A DNA stretch of 64,000 nucleotides from Brotaphodocola faecis (GCF_040096075.1 NZ_JBBMFJ010000011.1:1-64000); one strand, 5' to 3'. Positions 32,352 to 41,601 are shown, numbered from the stretch's first letter. A program made the numbers and translations. The notes: generated by a model from the sequence alone, not told the origin.

Positions 32352-34595
32352 TTAATTTCCACCCGGACTGGAAAACGTCACGCGGCTTCCACCTGAGGAT
32401 GATCCGGAATTCGGGGACGTACTCGTGGAGCCTCCATTCGGTCCCACCGTGATCACACTGGATGACGTGCTTCCTGAAGACGTACTGCCGGAACTGCTTC
32501 CCGGTCCTCCCACCGTAACACCAGAGGAATTGCCACCTGAAACACCACTTCCAATTCCGCCGTTATAGGTCGGACCGCCAGCCTGGCGAACCACATGGAT
32601 CGTGTAAGTACGCTCAGTGCCATTCTCTGCCCTTACGACTACGGAAATATCGTTGATTCCGCTGGAAAGGGATACGTTTCCGTTGCCCCGTACCGATGCC
32701 TTGGAATCAATCGCCGATGCGCTTACCGTTACATTGGATACGGAATGGTCTACGATGAGGTCATAAGAATAAGTATCACGGTTAAAGGTCGGTGTTAAGG
32801 TGAAGCCCTCTACACCCAGGCCATTTAACTTGTTGTTCGGGCTGCCGCTTAAGGTCGGCTGCGGGCACGGAGTCTCCGGCATGTTGTTGTATACCGGAAT
32901 CTTGAAATTCAGAGCCGTACTCTTCTGCTGGGAAGTAAAGCCTTCCGCGAAAATGGAACCCTCAGAAGCTGCACCATCCACATTGGTCATGTACTGGTGT
33001 TTGTACATATTGGAGCCCTGGACATTGTACTTCTTTAAATAGAGGGTATCCTGTCCGGCCTTTACATAGTTGGTGCCATAGAACTGGGCACCGCCTGCAA
33101 TCGAACTTTCCGGCGTGGTCCACGGTCTGCCGTAGCTGCCGCTCTGGGATGCGTACCAGAGTCCTCTCTGAACCGCTCCCATGCCATCGGAAGCATAGGC
33201 GCCTACATTAAAGTAGTTGTAATAGCCGGTATATCCTGCATAGTTTCCGGAAATGGAATTGCCGGTACCGTTACGTCCCTGTTCCTGAATGATCATGGCC
33301 GCAATGACATACGGGCTGACGCCGGAACTCTGGGCTGCGCTCATGATCGCGTCTGCATAGCTCACACCGGAAGTGGAAGTTCCTGTACTGGTTCCCGGAG
33401 TCTGGGTACCGGAAGATGTTGTTCCGGAAGGACTGCCGCTGGTAGAACTTCCGCTATTGGAGGATGCTGCTCCCGGTCCCACACCAATCACGACGCTGGA
33501 TGCTAAAAGCTCCGTGTTTTTCTTTGTAATAGAAGCACTCGGCCCTTCCAGTCGCACCTGATGGCCACCATTTGAGGATGGTGACTGACTGGTGCTGCCG
33601 GAACTGCTGCTTCCGCCCGGGTACGATGAGGCTCCTCCGGAACTGCTTTCTCCCGGTGTCGCGGAGGTTGTTCCTGAGCTGCTTCCCCCAGGTGTCGCGG
33701 AAGTTGTTCCGGAAGACTTGCCGCCGGAGACTCCCGGGCCCGCACTCACTACGCCGGAAGAACTGCTTCCCGATGAACTGCTGGATGATGAACTGCCGGA
33801 AGACGTGCTGCTGGACGCAGAGCCTCCGTTCTTTACACTTCCCTCCATAAAGGTTCCTTTTAACATGGACTGTAAGCCCTCTTTTGTGTGTAGGGAAGCA
33901 TTATAGCTCTGATCCAGGAACTGGAAGATATTCACCTCATCCAGGAAATTTCGCGGATCCATATAATAGCTGATGATCTCCGTGGAAGCTGCCACCCAGG
34001 TACTTCCGTCAAACCCGGTCCAGGTGCCGGAGTCCCAGTTATAGGCCCCATCCGCCAGAGATTTATAGGAAGAAATGCTGTTGGTATGTACCAGGTTTCG
34101 TCCAAGGACGCCCTCGTTCTGAATCACGGTGTTCCAGTCCAGTCCGGTCTTCACCGCCGTGAAGGTCCAGTTCGGATACTGGGCATGGATCTGACGCAGC
34201 CCGTCTTTGTAGGATTCCGGGAATCCCTGGGCAGAAAGCTGGGACTCAAAGCTGGAATCATGGCTGTAAGACACCGGGAATTTGACGTAGGTGCTTAAGA
34301 CATATCCCGTCTGGGTCGAGCCACCGCTGGTATAACGGATCTGATACCAGGTCTTGCCGTCAGAAGCAGATTTTTCACCCACCACGGTAACCGCCGTTCC
34401 TTTTCCCAGTTTTCCGACCGAGGAATAGGAGGTTCCCGCCCCACTCCGGACATTTAAGCTGGACGCGTTGATGGTAGCAGACCGTTCCTGCGCGTATGCG
34501 GAAAGCTGCAGGGCACTGTGCACTGACGGCATCTGCACACAGAGTGCCAGTCCCAGAACTGCAGCCAGACCTTTTTTCAAGGTTTGTTTTTTCAT
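32352..34595 (-). CDS. Secreted SH3b / N-acetylglucosaminidase with Ser-rich insert
   Basis: 747 aa. Signal peptide (about 1-36), bacterial SH3 domain (about 38-105), a region seen in clostridial glucosaminidases (115-250, with YMDPRNFL and LKGTFM), a 150-residue Ser/Gly/Thr/Pro-rich stretch (256-410), the GH73-type glucosaminidase part (411-575) with probable catalytic Glu in IIQEQGRNG, a cadherin-like domain (585-675) and another Ser/Gly-rich tail (676-747). It should cut GlcNAc-MurNAc bonds in peptidoglycan. The insert contains near-repeats of SSGTTSATPGGS. The GH73 assignment is by overall pattern. Promoter at 34668-34696. Confidence 0.85.
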   Translation of the reverse strand: MKKQTLKKGLAAVLGLALCVQMPSVHSALQLSAYAQERSATINASSLNVRSGAGTSYSSVGKLGKGTAVTVVGEKSASDGKTWYQIRYTSGGSTQTGYVLSTYVKFPVSYSHDSSFESQLSAQGFPESYKDGLRQIHAQYPNWTFTAVKTGLDWNTVIQNEGVLGRNLVHTNSISSYKSLADGAYNWDSGTWTGFDGSTWVAASTEIISYYMDPRNFLDEVNIFQFLDQSYNASLHTKEGLQSMLKGTFMEGSVKNGGSASSSTSSGSSSSSSSSGSSSSGVVSAGPGVSGGKSSGTTSATPGGSSSGTTSATPGESSSGGASSYPGGSSSSGSTSQSPSSNGGHQVRLEGPSASITKKNTELLASSVVIGVGPGAASSNSGSSTSGSPSGTTSSGTQTPGTSTGTSTSGVSYADAIMSAAQSSGVSPYVIAAMIIQEQGRNGTGNSISGNYAGYTGYYNYFNVGAYASDGMGAVQRGLWYASQSGSYGRPWTTPESSIAGGAQFYGTNYVKAGQDTLYLKKYNVQGSNMYKHQYMTNVDGAASEGSIFAEGFTSQQKSTALNFKIPVYNNMPETPCPQPTLSGSPNNKLNGLGVEGFTLTPTFNRDTYSYDLIVDHSVSNVTVSASAIDSKASVRGNGNVSLSSGINDISVVVRAENGTERTYTIHVVRQAGGPTYNGGIGSGVSGGNSSGVTVGGPGSSSGSTSSGSTSSSVITVGPNGGSTSTSPNSGSSSGGSRVTFSSPGGN
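32992..33830 (-). repeat. Low-complexity Ser/Gly codon tract
   Basis: Within the glucosaminidase gene, from about 33368 to 33830, codons for Ser, Gly, Thr and Pro repeat in imperfect units such as the SATPG(G/E)SSSG pair. Such tracts vary in length among strains by slippage. The rest of the range is ordinary coding sequence. Confidence 0.5.
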
Positions 34596-34667
34596 TTGAT
34601 GATCTCCTTAGTATCGCTTTTGCCGTAAAACAAAAAGCCCATTTCCGACAAATTTGCACTATGTTAC

Positions 34668-34696
34668 ATTATAATGACAAAATCCGACTGCGTCAA
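34668..34696 (-). promoter_or_regulatory. Promoter of the glucosaminidase gene
   Basis: Minus strand TTGACG (34691-34696), 17-base spacer, TATAAT (34668-34673), 72 bases before the ATG. Confidence 0.75.
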
Positions 34697-34755
34697 CGGG
34701 AAGCAAAGAAACTTCACAGAATCACAAAAAATTGTAAGAATTTGGTCGATAGTAA

Positions 34756-34797
34756 AACAAAAAGCAGGGAGAAACCTGTTTTCACAGATTTCTCCCT
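34756..34797 (-). terminator. Terminator of decarboxylase operon
   Basis: Minus strand AGGGAGAAATCTG pairs with CAGGTTTCTCCCT, then GCTTTTTGTTTT. Confidence 0.9.
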
Positions 34798-34821
34798 GAC
34801 TGATCGTAAATTCAGTATTTA

Positions 34822-36234
34822 TTATACCGGATAAGCCTTGCTCTCGGTATCTGCCACGGTAGCATCTACCTTGGTCTGCTGAGCCTCTCTGTACTTGAAG
34901 AACTCTTCTGCTACCTTCGGGAACAGAGCGTAGGAAAGGACATCCTCATCCTGCTGCTTCCACTGAGCACACTCTTTCTCGAACTGCGGCAGCTGCGGAG
35001 CGATCAGGTCTGCAGGTCTGCAGGTGATCGGGGTCTCGTCGCCGATGATCTTCTTCTGTACTTCTGCGTTGAACGGTTTTACAGTCTGGCCAAACTCGCC
35101 AAGCATGATCTTCTTGGACTCCTTCGGAACCAGTTTGTAGCGCTCGCCGGAGATAACGTTCATAACAGCCTGAGTACCAACGATCTGGGAAGACGGGGTA
35201 ACCAGCGGCGGCTCACCGAAGTCCTTACGAACGCGCGGGATCTCCTCAAGAACCTCCTGGTACTTATCTTCCTTACCAGCCTCTTTTAACTGGCTTACCA
35301 GGTTGGACAGCATACCGCCCGGAACCTGATAACGAAGGGTCTTGATGTTAACGCCCAGAACCTTCGGGTTTAACAGACCGGTCTTCAGAGCCTCTTCACG
35401 GATCGGTGCGAAGTAATCGGTGATCTCAGCAAGCTGATCCTGAGATAAACCGGTATCGTACGGAGTGCCCTTGAAGGTCTCTACCATAACCTCGGTTGCC
35501 GGCTGGCTGGTACCAAGTGCCAGCGGGGAGATTGCGGTATCGATGATATCGCAGCCTGCCTCTACAGCCTTTAAGTAGGTCATGGAAGCTACACCGGAGG
35601 TGTAGTGGGTATGCAGGTCGATCGGCAGCTGGGTAGACTCTTTTAATGCGCTTACCAGCTCCTGTGCTGCATACGGGGTTAACAGACCAGCCATATCCTT
35701 GATACAGATGGAATCTGCGCCCATATCTTCGATTCTCTTTGCGATTTCTTTCCAGTAATCCAGGGTATAAGCATCACCCAGGGTATAGCACAGTGCGATC
35801 TGAGCGTGTGCTTTCTCTTTGTTTGCTGCCTTTACAGCGGTCTGCAGGTTGCGCAGGTCGTTTAAGCAGTCGAAAATACGGATGATATCGATACCGTTTG
35901 CAACGGATTTCTGTACAAAGTATTCTACTACATCATCTGCGTAGTGGTTGTAACCCAGAATGTTCTGGCCACGGAACAGCATCTGTAATTTTGTATTTTT
36001 AAAGCCGGCTCTTAACTTTCTCAGTCTCTCCCACGGATCCTCTTTCAGGAAACGAAGGGAAGCATCGAAGGTAGCGCCGCCCCAGCACTCTACTGCATAA
36101 TAACCAATCTTATCCATCTTGTCGATGATCGGAAGCATCTGCTCGGTGCTCATTCTGGTTGCGATCAGGGACTGATGAGCGTCACGCAGGACAGTCTCAA
36201 CGATCTTAACCGGTTTTTTCTGAATCTCAGCCAT
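34822..36234 (-). CDS. oadA: Oxaloacetate/pyruvate carboxyltransferase subunit (OadA-type)
   Basis: 470 aa HMGL-like TIM barrel of the oxaloacetate decarboxylase alpha subunit or transcarboxylase 5S. Seen are VLRDAHQSLIATRM (substrate and metal), IKDMAGLL (carbamylated Lys), DLHTHYTSG (metal His-x-His), and the conserved PGGMLSNL. The C-terminal biotin domain of classic OadA is absent; the biotin carrier is the separate gene at 37490. It transfers CO2 between oxaloacetate (or pyruvate) and biotin. Last gene of a five-gene operon (acyl-CoA carboxyltransferase, OadG-like, biotin carrier, OadB, OadA). Confidence 0.92.
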   Translation of the reverse strand: MAEIQKKPVKIVETVLRDAHQSLIATRMSTEQMLPIIDKMDKIGYYAVECWGGATFDASLRFLKEDPWERLRKLRAGFKNTKLQMLFRGQNILGYNHYADDVVEYFVQKSVANGIDIIRIFDCLNDLRNLQTAVKAANKEKAHAQIALCYTLGDAYTLDYWKEIAKRIEDMGADSICIKDMAGLLTPYAAQELVSALKESTQLPIDLHTHYTSGVASMTYLKAVEAGCDIIDTAISPLALGTSQPATEVMVETFKGTPYDTGLSQDQLAEITDYFAPIREEALKTGLLNPKVLGVNIKTLRYQVPGGMLSNLVSQLKEAGKEDKYQEVLEEIPRVRKDFGEPPLVTPSSQIVGTQAVMNVISGERYKLVPKESKKIMLGEFGQTVKPFNAEVQKKIIGDETPITCRPADLIAPQLPQFEKECAQWKQQDEDVLSYALFPKVAEEFFKYREAQQTKVDATVADTESKAYPV

Positions 36235-36301
36235 GATTCTTTACCTCCAAATTTATGTGTTGCGGCAACTTTTGATTGCCGCAGCAAGAAATGATTGAAT
36301 T

Positions 36302-37450
36302 TTAAACGCCGAAAATTGCCATGAATGTACCGGCTGCTACTGCAGTACCGATAACACCTGCTACGTTCGGGCCCATTGCGTGCATCAGCAGGAAGTTGGT
36401 CGGGTCTGCCTCAGAACCAACCTTCTGGGATACACGAGCTGCCATCGGCACTGCAGATACACCTGCGGAACCGATAAGCGGGTTTACCTTGCCGCCGGTA
36501 AGCTTACACATGATCTTACCAAAGATAACACCGGCTGCAGTACCTACTGCGAATGCGACCAGACCCAGGGCAACGATCTTTAAGGTGGTTACCTTTAAGA
36601 AAGCTTCTGCACTGGTAGATGCGCCTACGGAAGTACCAAGCAGGATAACTACGATGTACATCAGGGCATTGCTTGCGGTCTCAGACAGCTGTTTTACAAC
36701 GCCGGACTCACGGAATAAGTTACCAAGCATTAACATACCAACAAGCGGTGCGGTAGTCGGCAGAATCAGGCAGACTACTACGGTTACGATGATCGGGAAC
36801 AGAATCTTCTCCAGCTTGGAAACCGGGCGAAGCTGATCCATCTTGATCTTACGCTCTTCTTCTGTGGTCAGGGCCTTCATGATCGGCGGCTGGATGATCG
36901 GAACCAGAGCCATGTAGGAGTAAGCTGCTACTGCGATCGGTCCCATGAACTCGGACTGTCCAAGCTTACCTGCAAGGAAGATGGAAGTCGGGCCATCTGC
37001 ACCACCAATGATGGAGATAGCTGCTGCTGCCTTGTCATTGAAGCCCATGAAAATAGCCAGGAAATAAGCACTGTAGATACCAAACTGAGCTGCTGCGCCA
37101 AGCAGGAAGCTCTTCGGGTTTGCGATCAGCGGACCGAAATCGGTCATTGCGCCGACACCCATGAAAATCAGAGACGGAAGGATACTCCACTCATCCAGAA
37201 TGAAGAAGTAGTGAAGAAGTCCGCCTACGCCATTGGACATATCTTCCGGGTTAGCCATAATATCCGGGTAGATATTAACTAACAGCATACCAAACGCAAT
37301 CGGAACCAGTAAGAGCGGCTCGAATCCTTTTCTGATTGCCAGATACAGGAATACGAATGCCACCAGGATCATGATAAAGTTTCCAAAGGTCAGATTGAAG
37401 AATGCGGTCTGCTGAAGAAGATTGGCCAAAGTAGATCCAATATAATCCAT
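36302..37450 (-). CDS. oadB: Na+-pumping decarboxylase beta subunit
   Basis: 382 aa with about nine membrane segments. The signature GGADGPTSIFLAGKL (about residue 150) contains the Asp that couples Na+ transport to decarboxylation of carboxybiotin; the C-terminal SAGVSAVPMAARV is also typical. It works with OadG and the biotin carrier at the cytoplasmic membrane. GGAGGG precedes ATG. Confidence 0.95.
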   Translation of the reverse strand: MDYIGSTLANLLQQTAFFNLTFGNFIMILVAFVFLYLAIRKGFEPLLLVPIAFGMLLVNIYPDIMANPEDMSNGVGGLLHYFFILDEWSILPSLIFMGVGAMTDFGPLIANPKSFLLGAAAQFGIYSAYFLAIFMGFNDKAAAAISIIGGADGPTSIFLAGKLGQSEFMGPIAVAAYSYMALVPIIQPPIMKALTTEEERKIKMDQLRPVSKLEKILFPIIVTVVVCLILPTTAPLVGMLMLGNLFRESGVVKQLSETASNALMYIVVILLGTSVGASTSAEAFLKVTTLKIVALGLVAFAVGTAAGVIFGKIMCKLTGGKVNPLIGSAGVSAVPMAARVSQKVGSEADPTNFLLMHAMGPNVAGVIGTAVAAGTFMAIFGV

Positions 37451-37489
37451 TTTAATCCCTCCATGTGGAACTTGCTTTTTGGCAAGCTA

Positions 37490-37855
37490 TTAGTTTAATG
37501 TAGCAAGAGTTGCGCCAGCTTCTACTGCGTCGCCTGCTGCTGCATTAATGCTTGCAACGGTTCCATCCTGAGGAGCTACGATATCGTTCTCCATCTTCAT
37601 AGCCTCGAGAACCATGATTACGTCGCCTTTCTTAACAGCCTGTCCAGCGTTAGCCTTAACTGCCAGAATCTTGCCCGGCATCGGAGCGGTTACAACGACA
37701 GAACCCTGAGTGCCAGCCGGAGCTGCTGCCTTCGGTGCTGCCGGAGCTGCCTTCGGTGCTGCTGCAGCAGGTGCCTGAACTACACCAGCAGTGGTTCCTT
37801 CTTCAACAGTTACATTGTATACATTGCCATTCACAGTAATTGTGTAATTTTTCAT
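37490..37855 (-). CDS. Biotin carboxyl carrier protein of decarboxylase
   Basis: 121 aa. The N-terminal KNYTITVNGNVYNVTVEEG segment is followed by an Ala/Pro linker (about 25-50) and a lipoyl/biotin domain with the biotinylation motif EAMKMEND (Lys about residue 86). It carries CO2 between the carboxyltransferase(s) and OadB; equals MmdC or the 1.3S transcarboxylase subunit. AGGAGG precedes ATG. 40 bases upstream of oadB. Confidence 0.95.
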   Translation of the reverse strand: MKNYTITVNGNVYNVTVEEGTTAGVVQAPAAAAPKAAPAAPKAAAPAGTQGSVVVTAPMPGKILAVKANAGQAVKKGDVIMVLEAMKMENDIVAPQDGTVASINAAAGDAVEAGATLATLN

Positions 37856-37876
37856 GATAAGAATCCTCCTATTCGC

Positions 37877-38653
37877 TTATGCTCTTTTCCATTTTGCGCC
37901 CGGTGCACGTTTGATGGAGCGTACTACCAGGGAGTCGGTTGACGTATTGGTTGATGCTGCGATAGCCGCAGTAATGACAGCCACCAGTTCCAGATCATCC
38001 ACAAGCTCTTCCTCTTCTGCTGCCGGTGCTGCCACAGGAGCTGCTGCCGGAGCCGGAGCTGCGTTCTTTGCTTTCATCTTGTTCTCGAAGACGCTGATGA
38101 ACTTGAAGCAGCTGATCAGGATGCTGATGAAGATCAGTACCAGGAATACGGTACCCATGCCGAGTAAGGTATTCATGCCTGCCTTGGCCATGTTCTCGCC
38201 TACGGTATACTCCGGGCTGAAGGTCAGGCTGACCGGATTTAAGTTCTGGCTCTGCGGGTCCATGGTGTAGAATGCCTTGAACTCTACGTTGCGGTTCTCA
38301 AACTGTGCCTGAACCACACACACATACTGGTCATCCTCACCAAGCTCGGTATCAGAGGAAAGAACGCTTACAAATGCGCCGGTGTCCTTCATAACACTAA
38401 TCCAGGAAGTCAGGCCGCTTGCAAGGCCGTCCTCACCCTGTTTGATCAGGCCGGTCTCAGACTCCTCTGCTGTGGCCTCGTCCATCTCAGCGATGGTCTG
38501 GAGCAGGTTTTCCGTGATCTGAGAAATGTAGGAAGCTGTCTGCGGATCCAGAGTTTCTGCCTCAGCAGCGTTCTTGTTGGAGCATGCGGACAGAGCAAAG
38601 AGGCTGACTACCATGCTTAACACTAACAAAACTCGTTTCATATACTGTTTCAT
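37877..38653 (-). CDS. OadG-like subunit with lipoprotein-type N terminus
   Basis: 258 aa. A signal peptide ends in a lipobox (LFALSACSNK, Cys about 24); an extracytoplasmic domain (25-155) is followed by a membrane helix (about 163-185) and a cytoplasmic Ala/Pro-rich acidic linker ending in RSIKRAPGAKWKRA. The helix and tail are the usual OadG/MmdD gamma or delta subunit that assembles the complex; the 130-residue lipoprotein-like extension is larger than in classic OadG (about 80-100 aa in all). GAGGTG precedes ATG. The role of the outer domain is unknown. Confidence 0.85.
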   Translation of the reverse strand: MKQYMKRVLLVLSMVVSLFALSACSNKNAAEAETLDPQTASYISQITENLLQTIAEMDEATAEESETGLIKQGEDGLASGLTSWISVMKDTGAFVSVLSSDTELGEDDQYVCVVQAQFENRNVEFKAFYTMDPQSQNLNPVSLTFSPEYTVGENMAKAGMNTLLGMGTVFLVLIFISILISCFKFISVFENKMKAKNAAPAPAAAPVAAPAAEEEELVDDLELVAVITAAIAASTNTSTDSLVVRSIKRAPGAKWKRA

Positions 38654-38670
38654 ATACTTGTCACCTCATT

Positions 38671-40119
38671 CTAAACCGTTCCATGTTTTCTGTCCGGACG
38701 ATCCTCTCTCTTGGTAAACAGCATCTCGAATGCTGCGATCACGCGTTTTCTGGTGTCGCAAGCCTCGATGATATCGTCTACATATCCTCTCTTTGCTGCT
38801 GCCAGTGCGCTGGACTGCATCTCACGGTAAGCAGCTGCCTTCTCGTTGATGAGAGCAACAGAATCATCTGCCTTTGCGATCTCGTCTGCATACATGATCT
38901 TAGCTGCAGCGGAAGCATCCATCATGCCGATGTTTGCGTTCGGCCATGCGTAAACTACATCTGCGCCGATGGACTTGGAGTTCATGGTCAGGTAAGCGGT
39001 ACCATAAGCCTCGCCGACTACTACGGTTACCTTCGGAACGCTTGCATTTGCGAAAGCGTAGGTCAGGCGGCCTGCGTTCTTTGCGATGCGGCGCTCGGTG
39101 CACTTGCTTGCCTTGTAACCCTTTACGTTCACCAGGGTCAGTAACGGAATGTTGAACGCGTCACAGAAGGAAACGAACTTTGCTGCTTTCTCAGCGCCGT
39201 TAGCAGAGAGAACTGCCTCGAACTCGTCTTCCTTTACGCCATCTGCTGCGTAAACAGCGGTACGGTTTGCAACACATCCTACGGTAGTTCCGTTTAAGCG
39301 GATGAAGCCGGTTACCATGGACTTGTCGTAGTTTTTCTTAACCTCTAAGAAGAAGTTGTCATCAGAGATCTGTGCCAGGGCCAGGTCGGTAGCGCCTGCA
39401 TAGTTCTCAAGATCGGAGCATACACGGTTTAAATCATCAGTGCACTCGCTGTAGGACATATCATCCTCGTTGTTTGCCGGAAGGATGGCTACCAGGGAGC
39501 GGATCTGGGATAAGATATCCTCTTCGCTCCCGGTAAAGTCAACCAGGCCGGTCTCCTCGCTCTGGAATGCTGCGCTGGAAGTATCGCACTTCTCAACACG
39601 GTTTCCGTCGATTGCGTTCGGAGAATTTACAAATAATTTTGCATTCTTCTCTTCCATAAAAATGAAGTCAGCCATAGCGGAAGCTACTGCCATACCGCCG
39701 CCGCAGGTACCGAAAATAGCGGAGATCTGCGGAACTACGCCGGATGCCATGGTCTGGCTTAAATACATCTCACCAAAGCCGTTTAATGCGTCAGTTGCCT
39801 CCTGCAGGCGAAGACCTGCGCAGTCAACCAGTCCGATAACCGGTGCGCCCATCTTTACAGCCATGGAATAGATGTTGGAAATTTTCTTTGCGTGCATCTC
39901 ACCTAAGGAGCCGCCCAGTACGGAAGCATCCTGGCTGTACACATACACAAGGTTTCCTTCGATAGTACCGTAACCGGTGATCACGCCATCTGCCGGAGTC
40001 TCCTTGTCAGTCATGTTAAAATCGGTGCTTCTCGCTGTAATATAAGCGCCAACTTCAACAAAACTGTTCTCATCAAGTAATGCGTTGATTCTGTTACTTG
40101 CTGATGTTTGATTACTCAT
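38671..40119 (-). CDS. Acyl-CoA carboxyltransferase subunit (MmdA/PccB-like)
   Basis: 482 aa, crotonase-fold pair. Contains LQEATDALNGFGEMYLSQ, FGTCGGGMAVASAMADF, and in the C-terminal half VNVKGYKASKCTERR and AYGTAYLTMNSKSIGADVVYAWPNANIGMMDA. This is a methylmalonyl-CoA decarboxylase alpha or transcarboxylase 12S-type subunit that moves CO2 between an acyl-CoA and biotin. Start MSNQTSASN has GGAGG eight bases upstream. First gene of the operon; the last gene encodes a second carboxyltransferase of a different class (OadA). Acyl-CoA identity cannot be read. Confidence 0.9.
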   Translation of the reverse strand: MSNQTSASNRINALLDENSFVEVGAYITARSTDFNMTDKETPADGVITGYGTIEGNLVYVYSQDASVLGGSLGEMHAKKISNIYSMAVKMGAPVIGLVDCAGLRLQEATDALNGFGEMYLSQTMASGVVPQISAIFGTCGGGMAVASAMADFIFMEEKNAKLFVNSPNAIDGNRVEKCDTSSAAFQSEETGLVDFTGSEEDILSQIRSLVAILPANNEDDMSYSECTDDLNRVCSDLENYAGATDLALAQISDDNFFLEVKKNYDKSMVTGFIRLNGTTVGCVANRTAVYAADGVKEDEFEAVLSANGAEKAAKFVSFCDAFNIPLLTLVNVKGYKASKCTERRIAKNAGRLTYAFANASVPKVTVVVGEAYGTAYLTMNSKSIGADVVYAWPNANIGMMDASAAAKIMYADEIAKADDSVALINEKAAAYREMQSSALAAAKRGYVDDIIEACDTRKRVIAAFEMLFTKREDRPDRKHGTV

Positions 40120-40226
40120 TTTGCAATCCTCCATTTTGAAATATTTGACGATCGCTGTATTTCTCTTTTGCATTGTTAAGAGAAAAACAAACTATCGCTT
40201 AGTAAATCCAATTTCTGCCGAGTATA

Positions 40227-40255
40227 ATAATATAATGTCAGCCGATAAAATTCAA
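40227..40255 (-). promoter_or_regulatory. Promoter of decarboxylase operon
   Basis: Minus strand TTGAAT (40250-40255), 17-base spacer, TATTAT (40227-40232), about 110 bases before the first start codon. The long leader includes a small CTCTT/AAGAG hairpin. Confidence 0.6.
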
Positions 40256-40272
40256 GTATTTTTGAAATTTTT

Positions 40273-41601
40273 TTACAATTTAAAGAAACTCCAGATCGTA
40301 ACGACTTTTCGCATACAGTACGACAGGCTCCAGGCCTCTGCCGCTTCCACGGTATGGTATGTGCTCACGCCAATCATGTTCCCGCTCAGCCGGTATAAAA
40401 CACGCCCTGCCGCTTCCCCTTCTCTCACCGGCGCCTGGAATTCTTTTTTCAGCTCATACTCTGCCTCTGCCCTTTCTCCGTCTGCCACGAGAAGCCGGAA
40501 GGCCCGTTTCTCCCCTGGGCTGTCAGAAACCGCGCAGATCCGGTCTTTATACGCACCATTTTTCAGCGGAATCTGGACCTGCTTTTCCTCAAACGCAAAC
40601 TCCTGATAGAAAAAATGCTCTTTGCCATAGCGGTACAGTTTTCTCACATCTTCCCATTTCCAGGTTTTGTGGGGAGGCCATCCGCAGCCCAGCAGCGCGA
40701 CAATAAACCCCCGGTCGCCGTCGGACAGCTGCGCAATATAGCAGTACCCCGCCCCTCCGGTAAATCCGGTCTTGCCGGTCACCGCCTCCTGTGTCATCTC
40801 CAGAAGCGCGTTGTGGTTCCTGCAAGAGTATGTATGCGTTCCATCCTGATCCGAAAAGGCATGGTTTCCGGTACGCGTTATTGTTAAAAATTCATCGCGT
40901 TTCGGTGAGACTTCCGTGCAGTAGCGCAGGATTTTTGCCAGTTCCGCAGCCGTAGTACTGTGCCGTATCCCTTCGCCCGCCTCGGTCTCTGCTTCCGCGT
41001 CCAGTCCGTTCGGCGTCAGAAATGTAGTGTCTTTACAGCCGATTTCGCGCGCCTTGCGGTTCATCGTTTCCGCAAAAGCCTCTATACTTCCACTGATATA
41101 CTCTGCGATCACTACGGCGGAATCGTTATGAGACTCCAGCATCAGGGAATACAGAAGGTCCTGAAGTTTTAAGCGACTGCCCGCCGGAGCGCCGAGTTTT
41201 ACCTTTGGCTGCGTCGCCGCTTTCTTTGAAACCTCACAGAAGTCGTCCGGGTTTCCCAGCTCCAGCGCCAGAATGCAGGTCATGATCTTGGTGGTACTGG
41301 CCATAGGCCGGATCTGATGCTCGTCCTTTCCATATAAAATGCGTCCGCTGTCCGCGTCCATTAAAACAGCGCTCTGAGCATGCAGGGAAAGTGGCTGTTC
41401 GCCGTCCTGTTTCATCTTCACAGATTTCTGCGCTACTGCAGTTTCATTCACCACAGCCTGTTCTTTCTCTGCTGTCTGCCATTCTTTGCCCGTCTGTACG
41501 CTTCCCGCGACCCGCCACGCATCCGGCTGCGGCCGCACACTTCCCCATGCCGCAAATCCGATGCTGATTCCGGCCATCAGCCCGATGATCCGGTTTTTCA
41601 T
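40273..41601 (-). CDS. D-alanyl-D-alanine carboxypeptidase (PBP5-type)
   Basis: 442 aa. Signal peptide (about 1-22), then a serine peptidase S11 domain with SxxK in MASTTKIM, SxN as SHN (MLESHNDS) and KTG in GKTGFTGG, followed by a C-terminal domain and a final hydrophobic stretch (VEAAEAWSLSYCMRKVVTIWSFF) that may anchor it. It trims the terminal D-Ala from murein stem peptides outside the membrane. Start MKNRIIGLM with AAGGAG seven bases upstream; the longer frame to 41637 lacks a site. It releases D-Ala, of interest given the D-peptide genes at 50-62 kb. Confidence 0.92.
   Translation of the reverse strand: MKNRIIGLMAGISIGFAAWGSVRPQPDAWRVAGSVQTGKEWQTAEKEQAVVNETAVAQKSVKMKQDGEQPLSLHAQSAVLMDADSGRILYGKDEHQIRPMASTTKIMTCILALELGNPDDFCEVSKKAATQPKVKLGAPAGSRLKLQDLLYSLMLESHNDSAVVIAEYISGSIEAFAETMNRKAREIGCKDTTFLTPNGLDAEAETEAGEGIRHSTTAAELAKILRYCTEVSPKRDEFLTITRTGNHAFSDQDGTHTYSCRNHNALLEMTQEAVTGKTGFTGGAGYCYIAQLSDGDRGFIVALLGCGWPPHKTWKWEDVRKLYRYGKEHFFYQEFAFEEKQVQIPLKNGAYKDRICAVSDSPGEKRAFRLLVADGERAEAEYELKKEFQAPVREGEAAGRVLYRLSGNMIGVSTYHTVEAAEAWSLSYCMRKVVTIWSFFKL

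Noticed and set aside
33368..33906. Repeats that at first look like a CRISPR or minisatellite array, with + strand open frames
   Set aside because: They are Ser/Gly codon repeats of the glucosaminidase; units are imperfect and there are no spacers.
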